From contig NZ_VKKY01000003.1 of the NCBI RefSeq assembly GCF_008271695.1, positions 1,240,001-1,304,000 of the forward strand: a stretch of DNA of 64,000 nucleotides. Direction: 5' to 3'. This stretch comes from Rufibacter hautae. Lineage in GTDB: Bacteria > Bacteroidota > Bacteroidia > Cytophagales > Hymenobacteraceae. The first letter of the stretch is position 1, and every line of letters starts with the position of its first letter. The notes beneath the pieces are model-generated. The model saw nothing but the letters and a program-made list of their open reading frames with translations. It made no database searches and had not been told where the DNA came from. Made by a program: the position numbers and the translations under genes. Shown in pieces: positions 9,441 to 18,115 of this stretch.

Positions 9441-10583
9441 TTATCTGGCACCGGTTGGGGCACCGGCCGCCGGTTGCGGCGCACCTACCTGGATCTTGGC
9501 GCCCTGGCGTAGTTTCTGGATACCTTCCACCACAATCACATCACCGGCTTTAAGGCCTTCGCGGGCTACTATTTTGTCCTGGAAGCGGGTGCCTAGGAGA
9601 ATGTTCTGCTGCTGCACAGAATCGCCCTGCACTTTGTAGACGTAGTACTCGCCCAATTGCTCGGTCACGGCTTTGAACGGAAGGGTGATTTGGTTACCTA
9701 TGTCCTGGTTCAGGACGTTCAAGGTCACGGTCATGCCCGAAACCAGCAGGCGGTCTGGGTTAGGGAAACTCACCCGCACGGTAATGGTACCGGTTTGGGT
9801 CCCAATGGCGCGGTCAATGGCCGTGAGTTTACCGGTGTGCGGATATTTAGAACCATCAGACAAGGAAAGCGTGAAAAGGGAGTCTGGCTGGTTGCCCTGC
9901 TTGAGGCGGTTGAAACGGGGAAGTTCCTGCTCATTGATCACGAAGTCCACGGCGGTGGGGCCGTCTGAGGAGATGGTGTTCAGGAGCGTCTGGCCCGGGC
10001 TCACCTGCGAACCCACGCGCACCTGCGAAATCCCGATGGTACCGCTGAAAGGCGCGTTGATAACTGAATAACCCAAATCTGTGGCGGCGCTGGCTACCTG
10101 GGCACGGGCTACCGCCACCTGTGAGCGGGCGGTCTCCACATCGGCGCGGGCGTAGTCTACGCGCTGGCGGGCAATGGCGTCCTGCTTGGCCAGGTTCTCG
10201 TAGCGCTCCAGGTCTTTCTGCACCCGGTTGAGGTTAGCCTGGGCACTGCGCACGTTGGCCTGCGCCTGACCGTAAGCGGCCTGGTATTTGGTGCGGTCAA
10301 TCTCATACAACCGCTGGCCTTTGGTTACCCGCTGGCCGTCTTTTACAAATATCTGGGAAATATAACCGCTCACCTGCGGGCGCAACTCCACTTCGCTGAG
10401 CGGCACCACGGTACCCGGGTATGTGTCTGTGCCTACCACGTTTTCTTCAGCGACGGTGATGGTGTTCACGGGAACGGGGCCGCCCATCATTGGTCCTGCC
10501 GGGGCAGCTTCTTTTTTGCCACAGGAAATCAATAGCGCGCCAGACAACGTGAGCGCCGTTAAGGTGGATAGATTTATCTTCAT
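9441..10583 (-). CDS. RND efflux periplasmic adaptor (MFP) lipoprotein
   Basis: Encodes 380 aa of a membrane fusion protein of the AcrA/MexA type, which bridges the inner-membrane pump and the outer-membrane channel. The signal peptide ends in lipobox LLISC with C21 as the expected lipid-anchored residue. Then come the barrel-sandwich/lipoyl half, a long alanine- and glutamine-rich hairpin (about 90-160, AQANVRSAQANLNRVQKDLERYE), the second lipoyl half (VINAPFSGTIG) and the beta-barrel domain. The tail is a short Ala/Pro/Gly-rich stretch. It sits between the tolC-like and RND genes on the same strand with gaps under 40 bases. Confidence 0.95.
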   Translation of the reverse strand: MKINLSTLTALTLSGALLISCGKKEAAPAGPMMGGPVPVNTITVAEENVVGTDTYPGTVVPLSEVELRPQVSGYISQIFVKDGQRVTKGQRLYEIDRTKYQAAYGQAQANVRSAQANLNRVQKDLERYENLAKQDAIARQRVDYARADVETARSQVAVARAQVASAATDLGYSVINAPFSGTIGISQVRVGSQVSPGQTLLNTISSDGPTAVDFVINEQELPRFNRLKQGNQPDSLFTLSLSDGSKYPHTGKLTAIDRAIGTQTGTITVRVSFPNPDRLLVSGMTVTLNVLNQDIGNQITLPFKAVTEQLGEYYVYKVQGDSVQQQNILLGTRFQDKIVAREGLKAGDVIVVEGIQKLRQGAKIQVGAPQPAAGAPTGAR

Positions 10584-10606
10584 GATACGATGGTTTTTCT
10601 CTGTGT

Positions 10607-11935
10607 TTAGTTAACTGCAATAGTGCCCAGGGCGCGCTGCACGTCCAGCTTGCTGGACAGCACGTTGTACAAGGCGTTGTAATAGTTGAGTTGGGCGGTT
10701 CTGAGGTCAGTCTCGGCCACAATCAGGTCCAGGTAGGTTTTAATGCCCTCGTTGTACTGGAGCTTGATCACGTTGTAGACATCCTCAGCGAGCTGCACAT
10801 TGCTTTGCAGGGTCAGCCAATCATTGTAATCGCTCTTGTAGTTGGCCAGCGCGGTTTGGTACTCGGTGTTGATGCGGCGCTGGGTATTCTGCAGTTCCAC
10901 GTTCAGGCTTTCTTCCTGCAGTTCTGAGATGCGCACGTTCTGCAGCCTGCGGCCCCCTTGGAAGATAGGGATGCCTATCTGTAGTCCCAACGCGGAAGTT
11001 GGGTAAGACTGGCTGTAGATGTCTGAGAAAGTGGAGCTGAAGAACGTAGGGTTGTAATTGACAAACGCCGAGGCCGTAGGCAAGAAGCCCCATCGGAAAT
11101 AACGCGTGTTCAGACCCTGGATCTGGCGCTGCGTCTGCACCTGCTGGAACTCCACCCTATTGGCGAAGGTCACGTTCTGGGTAGTATCTACCAGGATGTT
11201 CTGCTGCATCTGGTTGTAATCGTAGGCCAGGGTAAGGGAAGTGCCCACCGGCAGACCCATCAGTTCCTGGAGCACCGCGATGCTGGACTTGATGGCCTCC
11301 TGGGTTCTCTTGCGGTCTGCCCTGATGCTGTTAAGCGTGATGCTGGCGCGCTGGTAATCGGTTTTGTCTACCAAGCCTTGCTCGTATTGGGCGCGGGCAT
11401 CGCGGTACTGTTTCTCCTGGCGCAGGATGTTCTCCTCAAGAATGCGCAGTTGTTCCTGGCTTAACAAGATGTTGTAAAAGGCCTTGCTCACGTCTACCAC
11501 CGTGTTGATCTTGGTGGCCTGCGTGTTCAGGTCCAACGCCGAGCGGGTGAAGCGCGCGGCCCTGGAGGCCAGCAGCAGGTCATTGCTGTACAGCGTCTGG
11601 TTTGCCTGGAAATTGATGTTAGAGGTGTATTTCTGCCCGATGGTGATGACCTGGTCCCCGAACACGCTCTGCTGCCGCTTGATGTTGTGGGTAAGCGCGT
11701 AGTTCGCCGATACCTGCGGCAACCAACCCGATAACTGCGCCCTGATCTGGCGCTCACCGATTTCCTCCTCTATCTGTGCCTGTTGCACCTGAGCCTGGTT
11801 TTTCAGGGCGTACTCCACGCATTGCTGCAGGGTTAACCGGCCGGCAGTGCTATCTGGAGTCACCTGTGCCCACAAGGTCAAGGGTGCCAGAAGGCAACTC
11901 AGTAGCAGGGGCACCAGATAATTTGTTTTTTTCAT
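10607..11935 (-). CDS. TolC-type outer-membrane efflux protein
   Basis: Encodes 442 aa with a cleavable signal peptide (hydrophobic core LVPLLLSCLLAPLTLWAQ) and two outer membrane efflux protein repeats typical of TolC-family trimers: about 30-220, with LTLQQCVEYALKNQ at its start, and 235-440, with long helices such as LQNTQRRINTEYQTALANYK. It forms the outer-membrane channel and periplasmic tunnel for the pump encoded downstream. It begins 42 bases after the tetR stop and ends 23 bases before the adaptor gene, so all four genes look co-transcribed. Confidence 0.94.
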   Translation of the reverse strand: MKKTNYLVPLLLSCLLAPLTLWAQVTPDSTAGRLTLQQCVEYALKNQAQVQQAQIEEEIGERQIRAQLSGWLPQVSANYALTHNIKRQQSVFGDQVITIGQKYTSNINFQANQTLYSNDLLLASRAARFTRSALDLNTQATKINTVVDVSKAFYNILLSQEQLRILEENILRQEKQYRDARAQYEQGLVDKTDYQRASITLNSIRADRKRTQEAIKSSIAVLQELMGLPVGTSLTLAYDYNQMQQNILVDTTQNVTFANRVEFQQVQTQRQIQGLNTRYFRWGFLPTASAFVNYNPTFFSSTFSDIYSQSYPTSALGLQIGIPIFQGGRRLQNVRISELQEESLNVELQNTQRRINTEYQTALANYKSDYNDWLTLQSNVQLAEDVYNVIKLQYNEGIKTYLDLIVAETDLRTAQLNYYNALYNVLSSKLDVQRALGTIAVN

Positions 11936-11977
11936 AAGTAAGGGTGATAAATATATAAGAAGCTGATTAGGGGTGAT

Positions 11978-12550
11978 TTACAGTTTACGAATGCTGTCCC
12001 AGATCATTTGGGCCAATTGGTGGAACTCCTTTTCTCCCAACTGCACTTTGCCGTCAATGTGCACGCGCGCGGCAGTCATGATGCTGCTGTGGATCATGAT
12101 GGCCATGAGTTTGAAGTCCACGTCGCGCAGGATGCCGTGCTGCCGACCCAAGTTGATGAATTCCTTGATATCGTTCTGGCTGCGCTCATTCTGGTCTGGG
12201 GAGCAACGTGGGTAGTAGGGCGAGGAGACGAACTGCTCAATAAAGAACAGCACATCTGGGTGCTGGATGTAAAACTGGCAGCGGCTGATCCAGCGCAGAA
12301 AGAAGTTCTCCTTCAGGTCCATGCCCTCGCGGAGATCCTTGTGCACGGCTTCCTGCACCTGGCCCTGGGTGTAGGCAAACAGCTCCATGATGAGGGTGTC
12401 TTTGCTGTCAAAATAATGGTAGATGGTGCCTGCGGCCACCCCCGCCCGTTTGGCCACCATGCTCATGGGTGTGCCGTGGAAGCCGTTTTCCTTGATCAAT
12501 TTCAGCGTACTCTCCAGAATAGCCTTCTTCTTCTCTGCAATTATCTCCAA
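11978..12550 (-). CDS. TetR/AcrR-family transcriptional regulator
   Basis: Encodes 190 aa with an N-terminal TetR helix-turn-helix (about 10-55; MSMVAKRAGVAAGTIYHYFDSKDTL) and a C-terminal helical ligand-binding domain. Being first in the operon, it probably represses itself together with the efflux genes and is released when a pump substrate binds. A perfect palindrome TGAACGTTCA lies just upstream of the start and is the likely operator. The ligand cannot be predicted. Regulatory logic is inferred from gene order and family behaviour. Confidence 0.93.
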   Translation of the reverse strand: MEIIAEKKKAILESTLKLIKENGFHGTPMSMVAKRAGVAAGTIYHYFDSKDTLIMELFAYTQGQVQEAVHKDLREGMDLKENFFLRWISRCQFYIQHPDVLFFIEQFVSSPYYPRCSPDQNERSQNDIKEFINLGRQHGILRDVDFKLMAIMIHSSIMTAARVHIDGKVQLGEKEFHQLAQMIWDSIRKL

Positions 12551-12566
12551 GGTCTTGGTTGTCTAT

Positions 12567-12618
12567 TGAACGTTCATTCGGTAGTGCAAAGTAAAGCATA
12601 GCAAACCCGCTTATACAA
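12567..12618 (-). promoter_or_regulatory. Candidate operator and promoter of the efflux operon
   Basis: TGAACGTTCA (12567-12576) is a perfect 10-bp palindrome 16 bases before the tetR start. Upstream on the minus strand, TTACTTTG (12587-12594) matches the Bacteroidetes -7 box TAnnTTTG at all but one fixed position. A TTG (12616-12618) lies 21 bases further upstream, where the -33 element is expected. The palindrome would sit at or just after the transcription start, a position suited to repression. Confidence 0.4.
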
Positions 12619-12763
12619 GCCGATATTTGTTTTATTCAATAGGGAAGGCGGGAAAGTGTTGTTGTTTAATTAATAAATACTTAATAGTCAGTAGGTTGTG
12701 ATAGTGTTATCTTTTGGTTACCTCTGGGATACCCTAAGCCGATAGGATTTCAAACAATTATCT

Positions 12764-12799
12764 ATTCTGGGCCTGTTTTTCCAAAATCAGGCCCAGAAT
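12764..12799. repeat. Palindromic repeat (hairpin family)
   Basis: Perfect 12-bp arms attctgggcctg / caggcccagaat (12764-12775, 12788-12799) around an AT-rich loop tttttccaaaat. It is a member of the dispersed intergenic family. The rest of the gap 12551-12872 holds the tetR promoter region and the next repeat, and no gene was seen. Confidence 0.75.
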
Positions 12800-12823
12800 G
12801 GAGATTCTTGATTTACCCTGTTC

Positions 12824-12867
12824 TTCTGTTTAAGAGCCGATTTCTAAAAATCAGCTCTTAAACAGAA
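12824..12867. repeat. Palindromic repeat at the 3' end of the YpdA-like gene
   Basis: Perfect 14-bp arms (ttctgtttaagagc / gctcttaaacagaa at 12824-12837 and 12854-12867) with an inner gattt/aaatc extension. It begins six bases after the stop of the minus-strand reductase gene and may fold in its 3' UTR as a terminator-like hairpin. Confidence 0.75.
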
Positions 12868-12872
12868 ATGGG

Positions 12873-13856
12873 TTAAGAAGACTGGTCTTGGGAAAGGATG
12901 TGCTGCACAATCTTTTCGGCGTGGTCACGGGAGTTTTCAATAAACCAGAGGTGCGTGTCCATGCCGCCGCAGACCACGCCTGCCAGGTACAGGCCGGGTT
13001 GGGTTGTTTCCATGGTCTGGGTGTTGTGCTGTGGGTAAAGTTTCTGGTCGGGGGAAAGTTCTACGCCAAACCTGCGGAGGAGCTCAAAGTTGGGTTTGTA
13101 GCCGGTGAGCGCCAGCACAAAATCGTTCTGCAGCGTGAGAGGCCCCTCGGGGGTGTTGAGGTCTACCTCGCCGGGCCTGATGGCGGTGATGCAGGAGTTG
13201 AAGTGGGCTTTGATGCTGCCTTCTTTGATGCGGTTCTCCACATCGGGGCGGACCCAGTACTTTACCCGGCGGCCGATCTCCGGTCCCCGTACCACCATGG
13301 TCACCTCGGCACCTTTGCGGTAGGTTTCCAGGGCGGCATCTACGGAGGAGTTGCTCGCGCCCACCACCACCACTTTCTGCAGGGCGTAGTAATGAGGGTC
13401 TTTGTAGTAATGCGTCACGTGCGGCAGGTCCTCGCCGGGCACCTCCATGAGCGCAGGCAAGTCATAGAAGCCGGTGGAGATAATGACCTTTCGGGCGCGG
13501 TAGGTTTCCTTGATGGTCTGCACCTCAAACCGCTCCCCGGTTTTCTGCACCGACAGTACTTCCTCAAACAGGCGCAGGTTCAGGTTAAACTTGAGCGTGA
13601 CGCGACGGTAGTACTCCAGGGCCTCGTTCCGGCGTGGTTTAGGGTTATCAGAAATGAAAGGAACGCCCCCAATCTCCAGTTTTTCAGAGGTAGAGAAAAA
13701 CGTCATGGTCACCGGGTAGTTGTAGAGCGAGTTGACCAGGGCGCCTTTGTCAATGATCACGTAGGAAAGTCCGGCTTTCTGGGCTTCAATGCCACAGGTC
13801 AGTCCAATGGGCCCCGCGCCAATGATGACAATATCAAATTCTGAAGTGGTACGCAT
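12873..13856 (-). CDS. YpdA-family FAD-dependent disulfide reductase (bacillithiol disulfide reductase-like)
   Basis: Encodes 327 aa from the ATG at 13856 (MRTTSEF); an upstream in-frame ATG would add six residues. It shows an N-terminal FAD site (IIGAGPIGLTCG), a YpdA-like YNYPVTMTFFSTSEKLEIGGVPF segment and a second NADPH-binding motif VVVGASNSSVDAAL at about 160-175. YpdA enzymes reduce bacillithiol disulfide with NADPH. The residue matching the conserved active-site cysteine of Firmicutes YpdA (the C of GGGPCG) is isoleucine here (I17); C21 lies four residues later. Family assignment is strong, but bacillithiol specificity is inferred. It stands alone on the minus strand, divergent from the FUSC gene. 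Confidence 0.88.
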   Translation of the reverse strand: MRTTSEFDIVIIGAGPIGLTCGIEAQKAGLSYVIIDKGALVNSLYNYPVTMTFFSTSEKLEIGGVPFISDNPKPRRNEALEYYRRVTLKFNLNLRLFEEVLSVQKTGERFEVQTIKETYRARKVIISTGFYDLPALMEVPGEDLPHVTHYYKDPHYYALQKVVVVGASNSSVDAALETYRKGAEVTMVVRGPEIGRRVKYWVRPDVENRIKEGSIKAHFNSCITAIRPGEVDLNTPEGPLTLQNDFVLALTGYKPNFELLRRFGVELSPDQKLYPQHNTQTMETTQPGLYLAGVVCGGMDTHLWFIENSRDHAEKIVQHILSQDQSS

Positions 13857-14242
13857 GCCGTAAAGGTAATTCAATGAGGAAAGGAGTGGGTGAGGGTAAG
13901 TCTTATTTTATAAGAACATGTGTTGACTGATGCAAGGGAATAAAAAGAAGAATACGCAGAAAATGGTTTTAGGCTTACTTTTTAAAATCGGGCAGTAAAT
14001 GCGTTGGGTCAAATCTTTCCCAAAGGTCCGTCATCCTCCCCCGCATTTGTTACGTTTAGGCTTTGGTTACGCCTCACGTTTTTACGCTGTTTCCGTAAAA
14101 GTAGCCCAAATACAGACAAGGCTGCAGCGTTGAAGGGCCGCTTACCTGGGTTTAGCGGAAGGCTTTTGGCTTCCCCAGAACGTAGTAACTCCAAATTTTT
14201 GATTCGTAATCACGCAGCCAGACCACCACGTACCAGTAAAGA
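13857..14242. other. Divergent promoter region between the reductase and FUSC genes
   Basis: No gene is called. An 80-codon plus-strand frame at 14004-14246 is basic, low in information and overlaps the FUSC start, so it is left out. The region should hold promoters for both flanking genes. A degenerate half-palindrome of the hairpin family (ggttttaggctta) lies near 13963. Confidence 0.5.
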
Positions 14243-16408
14243 ATGAACAGGAAAGTAAGGGAGCTCCAGTATTTTTTCTACAGCCAGAACTTCTATGATG
14301 GCATCCGCACCACCATTGCGGCGCTGTTGCCTTCCTTGCTATTCTCGCAATTGGGTCATTTTGAGACGGGAATTTCCATTTCGCTGGGTGCCATCAGCGT
14401 GAGCCTGGCAGATTCACCGGGGCCGGTGCGGCACAAGCGCAACGCCATGCTCCTGAGCATTGGGCTCTGCACGTTTATGGCGCTGGCCATTGGTTTTGCC
14501 CGCATGCACGTGGTTACGCTGGGGTTGGCCATTCTGGTGTTCAGCTTCCTTTGCTCCATGCTGCTGGTGTACGGCATGCGGGCCTCCTTCATCGGCTTGG
14601 CCGGTTTGCTTATCCTGGTCATGACCATGGACCGTCCGCTCACCCCCGAGCAGGTGTTTCTGTACAGCGGCCTGGTGATGGTGGGCGGCGTCTGGTACAT
14701 GCTCCTGAGTTTGCTCTCTAACCGGTTTATGCCCTACCGACCCACCCAACAGGCCCTGGGCGAGTGCGTGCGGGAAGTAGCGAAATTCCTTCGGCTGAAA
14801 GCCGCTTTCTACCATTCCCAGACTGATCTGGAGGATGATTACCGGCAGTTGATCTCGCAGCAGATTCTGGTGAGTGACAAAATGGATGCCCAACGCGAGC
14901 TTATGTTCAAGAGCCGTCAGCTCATGAAGGAGTCCACGGACACGGGCCGGACGCTGCTCATGACGTTCGTAGACATGGTGGATCTGTACGAACAGATCAC
15001 CGCCATCCATTATGATTACGCCTCCATCAGGGAGAAATACGGGCACACCGGGCTGCTGCCGGAGTTTGCGCGCCTCATAGAACTGCTGGCCGATGAACTG
15101 GACAACATCGGGTTTGCCATCCAGGCGAACCTTCCGCACCGTAATACCCAAGACCTGAATTCCCGGCTAGACGAACTCAAGGCCGGCATTGACGCCATGG
15201 CCGAGCGCGAGGACAAAACCAGCCACCTGGTGCTAAAGAAAATCTTCGTGAACATCAGGTCCATTGCCCAACGGCTGACGGTCATCAGGTCTTACTTTGA
15301 CCTGGACAAAGAGGAACTCCGGAAGAGGTCCCGCGAGATTGAGTTTTCCCTGTTTGTCTCGCACCAGACCATTGACCCCAAAATGTTTCTGAACAACCTC
15401 ACCTTTGAGTCATCGGTGTTCAGGTTCTCGTTCAGGGTGGCGCTGGTGGCGCTCTTCGCCTATACCCTCACCAAGCTATTCCCGTACGGGCAGCACAGCT
15501 ATTGGGTCCTGCTCACCGTGATATTCCTGCTTAAACCCGCCTTCAGCCTCACGAAACAACGGAACAAGGAACGCGTCATCGGGACTGTGGTGGGCGGGGC
15601 GCTGGGGCTGCTGGTCTTGTACCTGGTGCAGGATACCAGGCTGCAGTTTGCGTTTCTGCTGGTGTTCATGACCGGATTTTACAGCGTGCAACGCATTAAC
15701 TACATGCTGAGCGTTATTCTCATGACGCCTTTCATGCTCATCTTGTTCAGTTTTCTGGGCGGCGGGGGAATGACCATTGTGCAGGAGCGCATCGTGGATA
15801 CCGTGGTGGGCTGCGCCATTGCCTTTGCCGCAACCTATTTTGTGTTTCCTAACTGGGAATCAAAGCAGGTGGGCCGATTGCTCAAGAACGTGGTGCAGGC
15901 CAACCTGGGATACCTGCAGGTGCTGGCCCAACGGCTAGCCGGCAAGGAGATTACCGAGGTGCAGTACAAACTGGCCCGCAAGGAAGTGTACGTTAACTCG
16001 GCGAACCTCTCGGCGGCGTTCCAGCGCATGACCGATGAGCCCCGCAGCAAGCAATTGCACCGGCAGGAAATCTTCCAGTTTGTGGTGCTTAACCATATTC
16101 TGTCTTCCTACATTGCCACCATCTTCTCGTCCAGAAGAAACCGGGCGCCGGAAGTTTATCCTACGGCTTTCTTTAAAATCTTGCGCAGGGCCGAGTTCTC
16201 CCTCTCCGAGGCCCTTCAAACCTTGGATATTACTTCAAAGGCCAGTGAAAGCACCGTGCACCTGCCGGAGCCCGAAGTGCCTGAACCAGCTGAGCTTTCC
16301 TCAGATGAACTCCTGCTCAAGGAACAGCTGGAATTCATCAAGAAAGTCTCCACGGATATTGCCAAGATCTCTGCCGTGCTGCAAGGAGAGAAGGTGCCCC
16401 AATCCTAA
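14243..16408 (+). CDS. FUSC-family inner-membrane protein (YccS/YhfK-like)
   Basis: Encodes 721 aa in two similar membrane halves separated by a long soluble helical region: TM segments at about 20-165, a cytoplasmic coiled region at about 170-390, TM segments at about 400-535, then a soluble tail. The layout matches fusaric-acid-resistance-like FUSC and YccS/YhfK proteins, thought to work in export of aromatic acids or other small molecules. No adaptor or outer-membrane partner is adjacent, so it resembles the stand-alone YccS type. The start ATG follows a short AT-rich leader. Substrate unknown. Confidence 0.88.
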   Translation: MNRKVRELQYFFYSQNFYDGIRTTIAALLPSLLFSQLGHFETGISISLGAISVSLADSPGPVRHKRNAMLLSIGLCTFMALAIGFARMHVVTLGLAILVFSFLCSMLLVYGMRASFIGLAGLLILVMTMDRPLTPEQVFLYSGLVMVGGVWYMLLSLLSNRFMPYRPTQQALGECVREVAKFLRLKAAFYHSQTDLEDDYRQLISQQILVSDKMDAQRELMFKSRQLMKESTDTGRTLLMTFVDMVDLYEQITAIHYDYASIREKYGHTGLLPEFARLIELLADELDNIGFAIQANLPHRNTQDLNSRLDELKAGIDAMAEREDKTSHLVLKKIFVNIRSIAQRLTVIRSYFDLDKEELRKRSREIEFSLFVSHQTIDPKMFLNNLTFESSVFRFSFRVALVALFAYTLTKLFPYGQHSYWVLLTVIFLLKPAFSLTKQRNKERVIGTVVGGALGLLVLYLVQDTRLQFAFLLVFMTGFYSVQRINYMLSVILMTPFMLILFSFLGGGGMTIVQERIVDTVVGCAIAFAATYFVFPNWESKQVGRLLKNVVQANLGYLQVLAQRLAGKEITEVQYKLARKEVYVNSANLSAAFQRMTDEPRSKQLHRQEIFQFVVLNHILSSYIATIFSSRRNRAPEVYPTAFFKILRRAEFSLSEALQTLDITSKASESTVHLPEPEVPEPAELSSDELLLKEQLEFIKKVSTDIAKISAVLQGEKVPQS

Positions 16409-16810
16409 TTACCTGGTCATTTTGTTCCAACATGCGCTTCTACCAGTTTGCTGTTTTGGACCTGTTTTCAAAAAAACAGTAGGAAAACGGTTTTTGGGTA
16501 TGGGTTAATGGAGCCCTGCCTCGGATTGTGAGGGAAAAGGACTTCCCTGCATCAGTTTAGGTATGTTTCTTGCGGAGACTTTTAAAACCCTATCTTGCGG
16601 TTTGCTATCTGCTTTATTTTGGGGCGGTTACGGTTATGGGGGTGCCTTGCGTGTTAATACAATGTTTCCTTAATATTAAGCTAAGTGTTGGAAGTTAGAG
16701 ACTTATAACTTTTCCGTTACTTTCTTTAATATTTCATTTAACCTTGATTTGGATTGGACGTAAAGACGGAAATCACCCAGCAGTAGAGGGAAAAGAACAG
16801 ACTAGTGTAC
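16409..16810. other. Intergenic region upstream of the GAF gene
   Basis: No gene was seen. A weak palindrome of the hairpin family lies at about 16450-16490 (ctgttttggacctgttttc with a facing aaaacagtaggaaaac), close after the FUSC stop. The AT-rich section from 16650 to 16750 is the probable promoter zone of the GAF gene. Confidence 0.5.
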
Positions 16811-17347
16811 ATGGCCATGAAAAATACTTTTGGGGTAGAGATCATCCCGGAAATTGAAGCAGAGAGGTTGAGGAAACTGCACGATTATCAAATTTTAGAC
16901 ACAGAAACAGACGGCCCTTTCAAGCACATCGCGGCGTTGGCGGCCCATATCTTCAAAGTGCCCATCGCTTTGGTTTCCTTCGTGGACGCGGAGCGGGTGT
17001 GGTTCAAAGGCAACGTAGGCATGGAAAACACCACCGAGGTGGATAGAGGCGACAGCCTTTGCTCGTTGTCCATCTTACGGCAGGAGGCTACCGTTTTCAG
17101 GGATGCCCTTCAGGAACCTTGCCTGGCGGAGAATCCACTGGTGGCCGGTGAGTTCGGCCTTCGGTTCTACGCGGCGGTACCTATCACCACCTATGACGGC
17201 TATAACCTGGGGGCGGTGTGCATCTTGGACAAAGAACCCCGCGAATTCACCATTGATGACAAAATCACCCTGGAGTATATGGCCAAACTGGTCATGGACG
17301 AACTGGACCTCTGGAAGTGCCAGCTCTATACCCAGACCATTCTTTGA
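16811..17347 (+). CDS. GAF-domain protein, probable small-molecule or redox sensor
   Basis: Encodes 178 aa from the ATG at 16811; a GTG two codons upstream is possible but less likely. Almost the whole protein is one GAF domain: an N-terminal helix (EIEAERLRKLHDYQILDTETDGPFKHIAALAAH), the core IALVSFVDAERVWFKG, and the strand pair RFYAAVPITTYDGYNLGAVCILDKEPR. This is the form often found at the N-terminus of sensor kinases and diguanylate cyclases, here without an output domain. It contains C77 (SLCSL) and other cysteines, but nothing shows heme or redox binding. Single-gene unit with its own terminator. Ligand and partner unknown. Confidence 0.82.
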   Translation: MAMKNTFGVEIIPEIEAERLRKLHDYQILDTETDGPFKHIAALAAHIFKVPIALVSFVDAERVWFKGNVGMENTTEVDRGDSLCSLSILRQEATVFRDALQEPCLAENPLVAGEFGLRFYAAVPITTYDGYNLGAVCILDKEPREFTIDDKITLEYMAKLVMDELDLWKCQLYTQTIL

Positions 17348-17385
17348 GCTTTCTGTTTCAAGGATGTTTTACCGAAAATACCCCT

Positions 17386-17420
17386 AAAAAGCCTGCGCAA
17401 TTTCCCTGCTCAGGCTTTTT
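17386..17420 (+). terminator. Intrinsic terminator after the GAF gene
   Basis: Inverted repeat aaaaagcctg / caggcttttt with a 15-base loop, followed by further T-rich sequence. It begins 39 bases after the stop codon. Confidence 0.85.
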
Positions 17421-17595
17421 CTTTTAGGCCAAAAATGGAAATCTAATTGCCCTGTCTGCTGGAGACGGGCGCGTACTTATTATGCTGCTTTTCAAAGGAT
17501 AAAGGTCTGAGCCACTTTTGTTTTCCCAGCTTTATCTTTATATTTTTGTAGTGGTAACTGCCCAACCTTCGTTTCAGGCTGGGCGTTATTTTAAG

Positions 17596-17602
17596 AGGAG
17601 GT
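17596..17602 (+). promoter_or_regulatory. Strong Shine-Dalgarno sequence before the Panacea gene
   Basis: AGGAGGT lies six bases before a TTG (17609) and 15 bases before an in-frame ATG (17618). Such a perfect site is unusual in this phylum, and its spacing favours the TTG start. Confidence 0.6.
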
Positions 17603-17608
17603 AAACAA

Positions 17609-18115
17609 TTGAAAGTCATGGAAAATGCTCTGGCAGTGGCCAACTTCTTTCTAAAGAAGTCTTTTGACACCGGCGAACCCGTGACCAATATGAAGCTGGT
17701 GAAACTGGTGTATATCGCCCACGGGTGGTATCTGGGCCTATCGGGGCAACCGCTGCTGACCGAACCGGTAGAAGCTTGGAAATACGGTCCGGTGGTTCCT
17801 TCCATTTACTACAGTTTCAAAGATTACGGCGGCGAGGCCATCAGGCAGATGGTAACGGCGGGCAATGCTACCGAGTCTTCCCCGGTGAGCCTCTCTGATC
17901 CCGACCTAGTGCCGTTTCTGGAGAAAATCTGGGAAGTGTACGGACAGTTCTCGGGGGTGGACCTTTCGGCGATGACCCACCAGGATCAAACTCCCTGGAA
18001 ACAGGTCTGGGACACCCAGGGAAAGCACAGCAACAACGTCATCATCCCCAACGACCTCATAAAGGAGTATTATCAGAAGCTAGTGAATGCCCCCCATGCA
18101 GCCCAATCAGCCTAG
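17609..18115 (+). CDS. Panacea-domain (SocA / DUF4065) protein, probable antitoxin
   Basis: Encodes 168 aa from the TTG favoured by a perfect Shine-Dalgarno, or 165 aa from the ATG at 17618. The single Panacea (DUF4065) domain is recognisable from ANFFLKKSFDTGEPVTNMKLVKLVYIAHGWYL near the N-terminus and EAWKYGPVVPSIYYSF at about 55-72. Panacea domains are known as antitoxin domains that neutralise many unrelated toxins and are also seen in SocA, a proteolytic adaptor. The 3' end overlaps the next gene by 20-29 bases, a typical toxin-antitoxin arrangement. The role as antitoxin is inferred from family and context. Confidence 0.85.
   Translation: MKVMENALAVANFFLKKSFDTGEPVTNMKLVKLVYIAHGWYLGLSGQPLLTEPVEAWKYGPVVPSIYYSFKDYGGEAIRQMVTAGNATESSPVSLSDPDLVPFLEKIWEVYGQFSGVDLSAMTHQDQTPWKQVWDTQGKHSNNVIIPNDLIKEYYQKLVNAPHAAQSA

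Noticed and set aside
12888..13844. 318-codon open frame on the plus strand opposite the YpdA-like gene
   Set aside because: It mirrors the real gene on the other strand; its product has no recognisable motifs and is a codon-bias shadow.
14004..14246. 80-codon frame before the FUSC gene
   Set aside because: Low-information basic sequence overlapping the FUSC start; no supporting feature.
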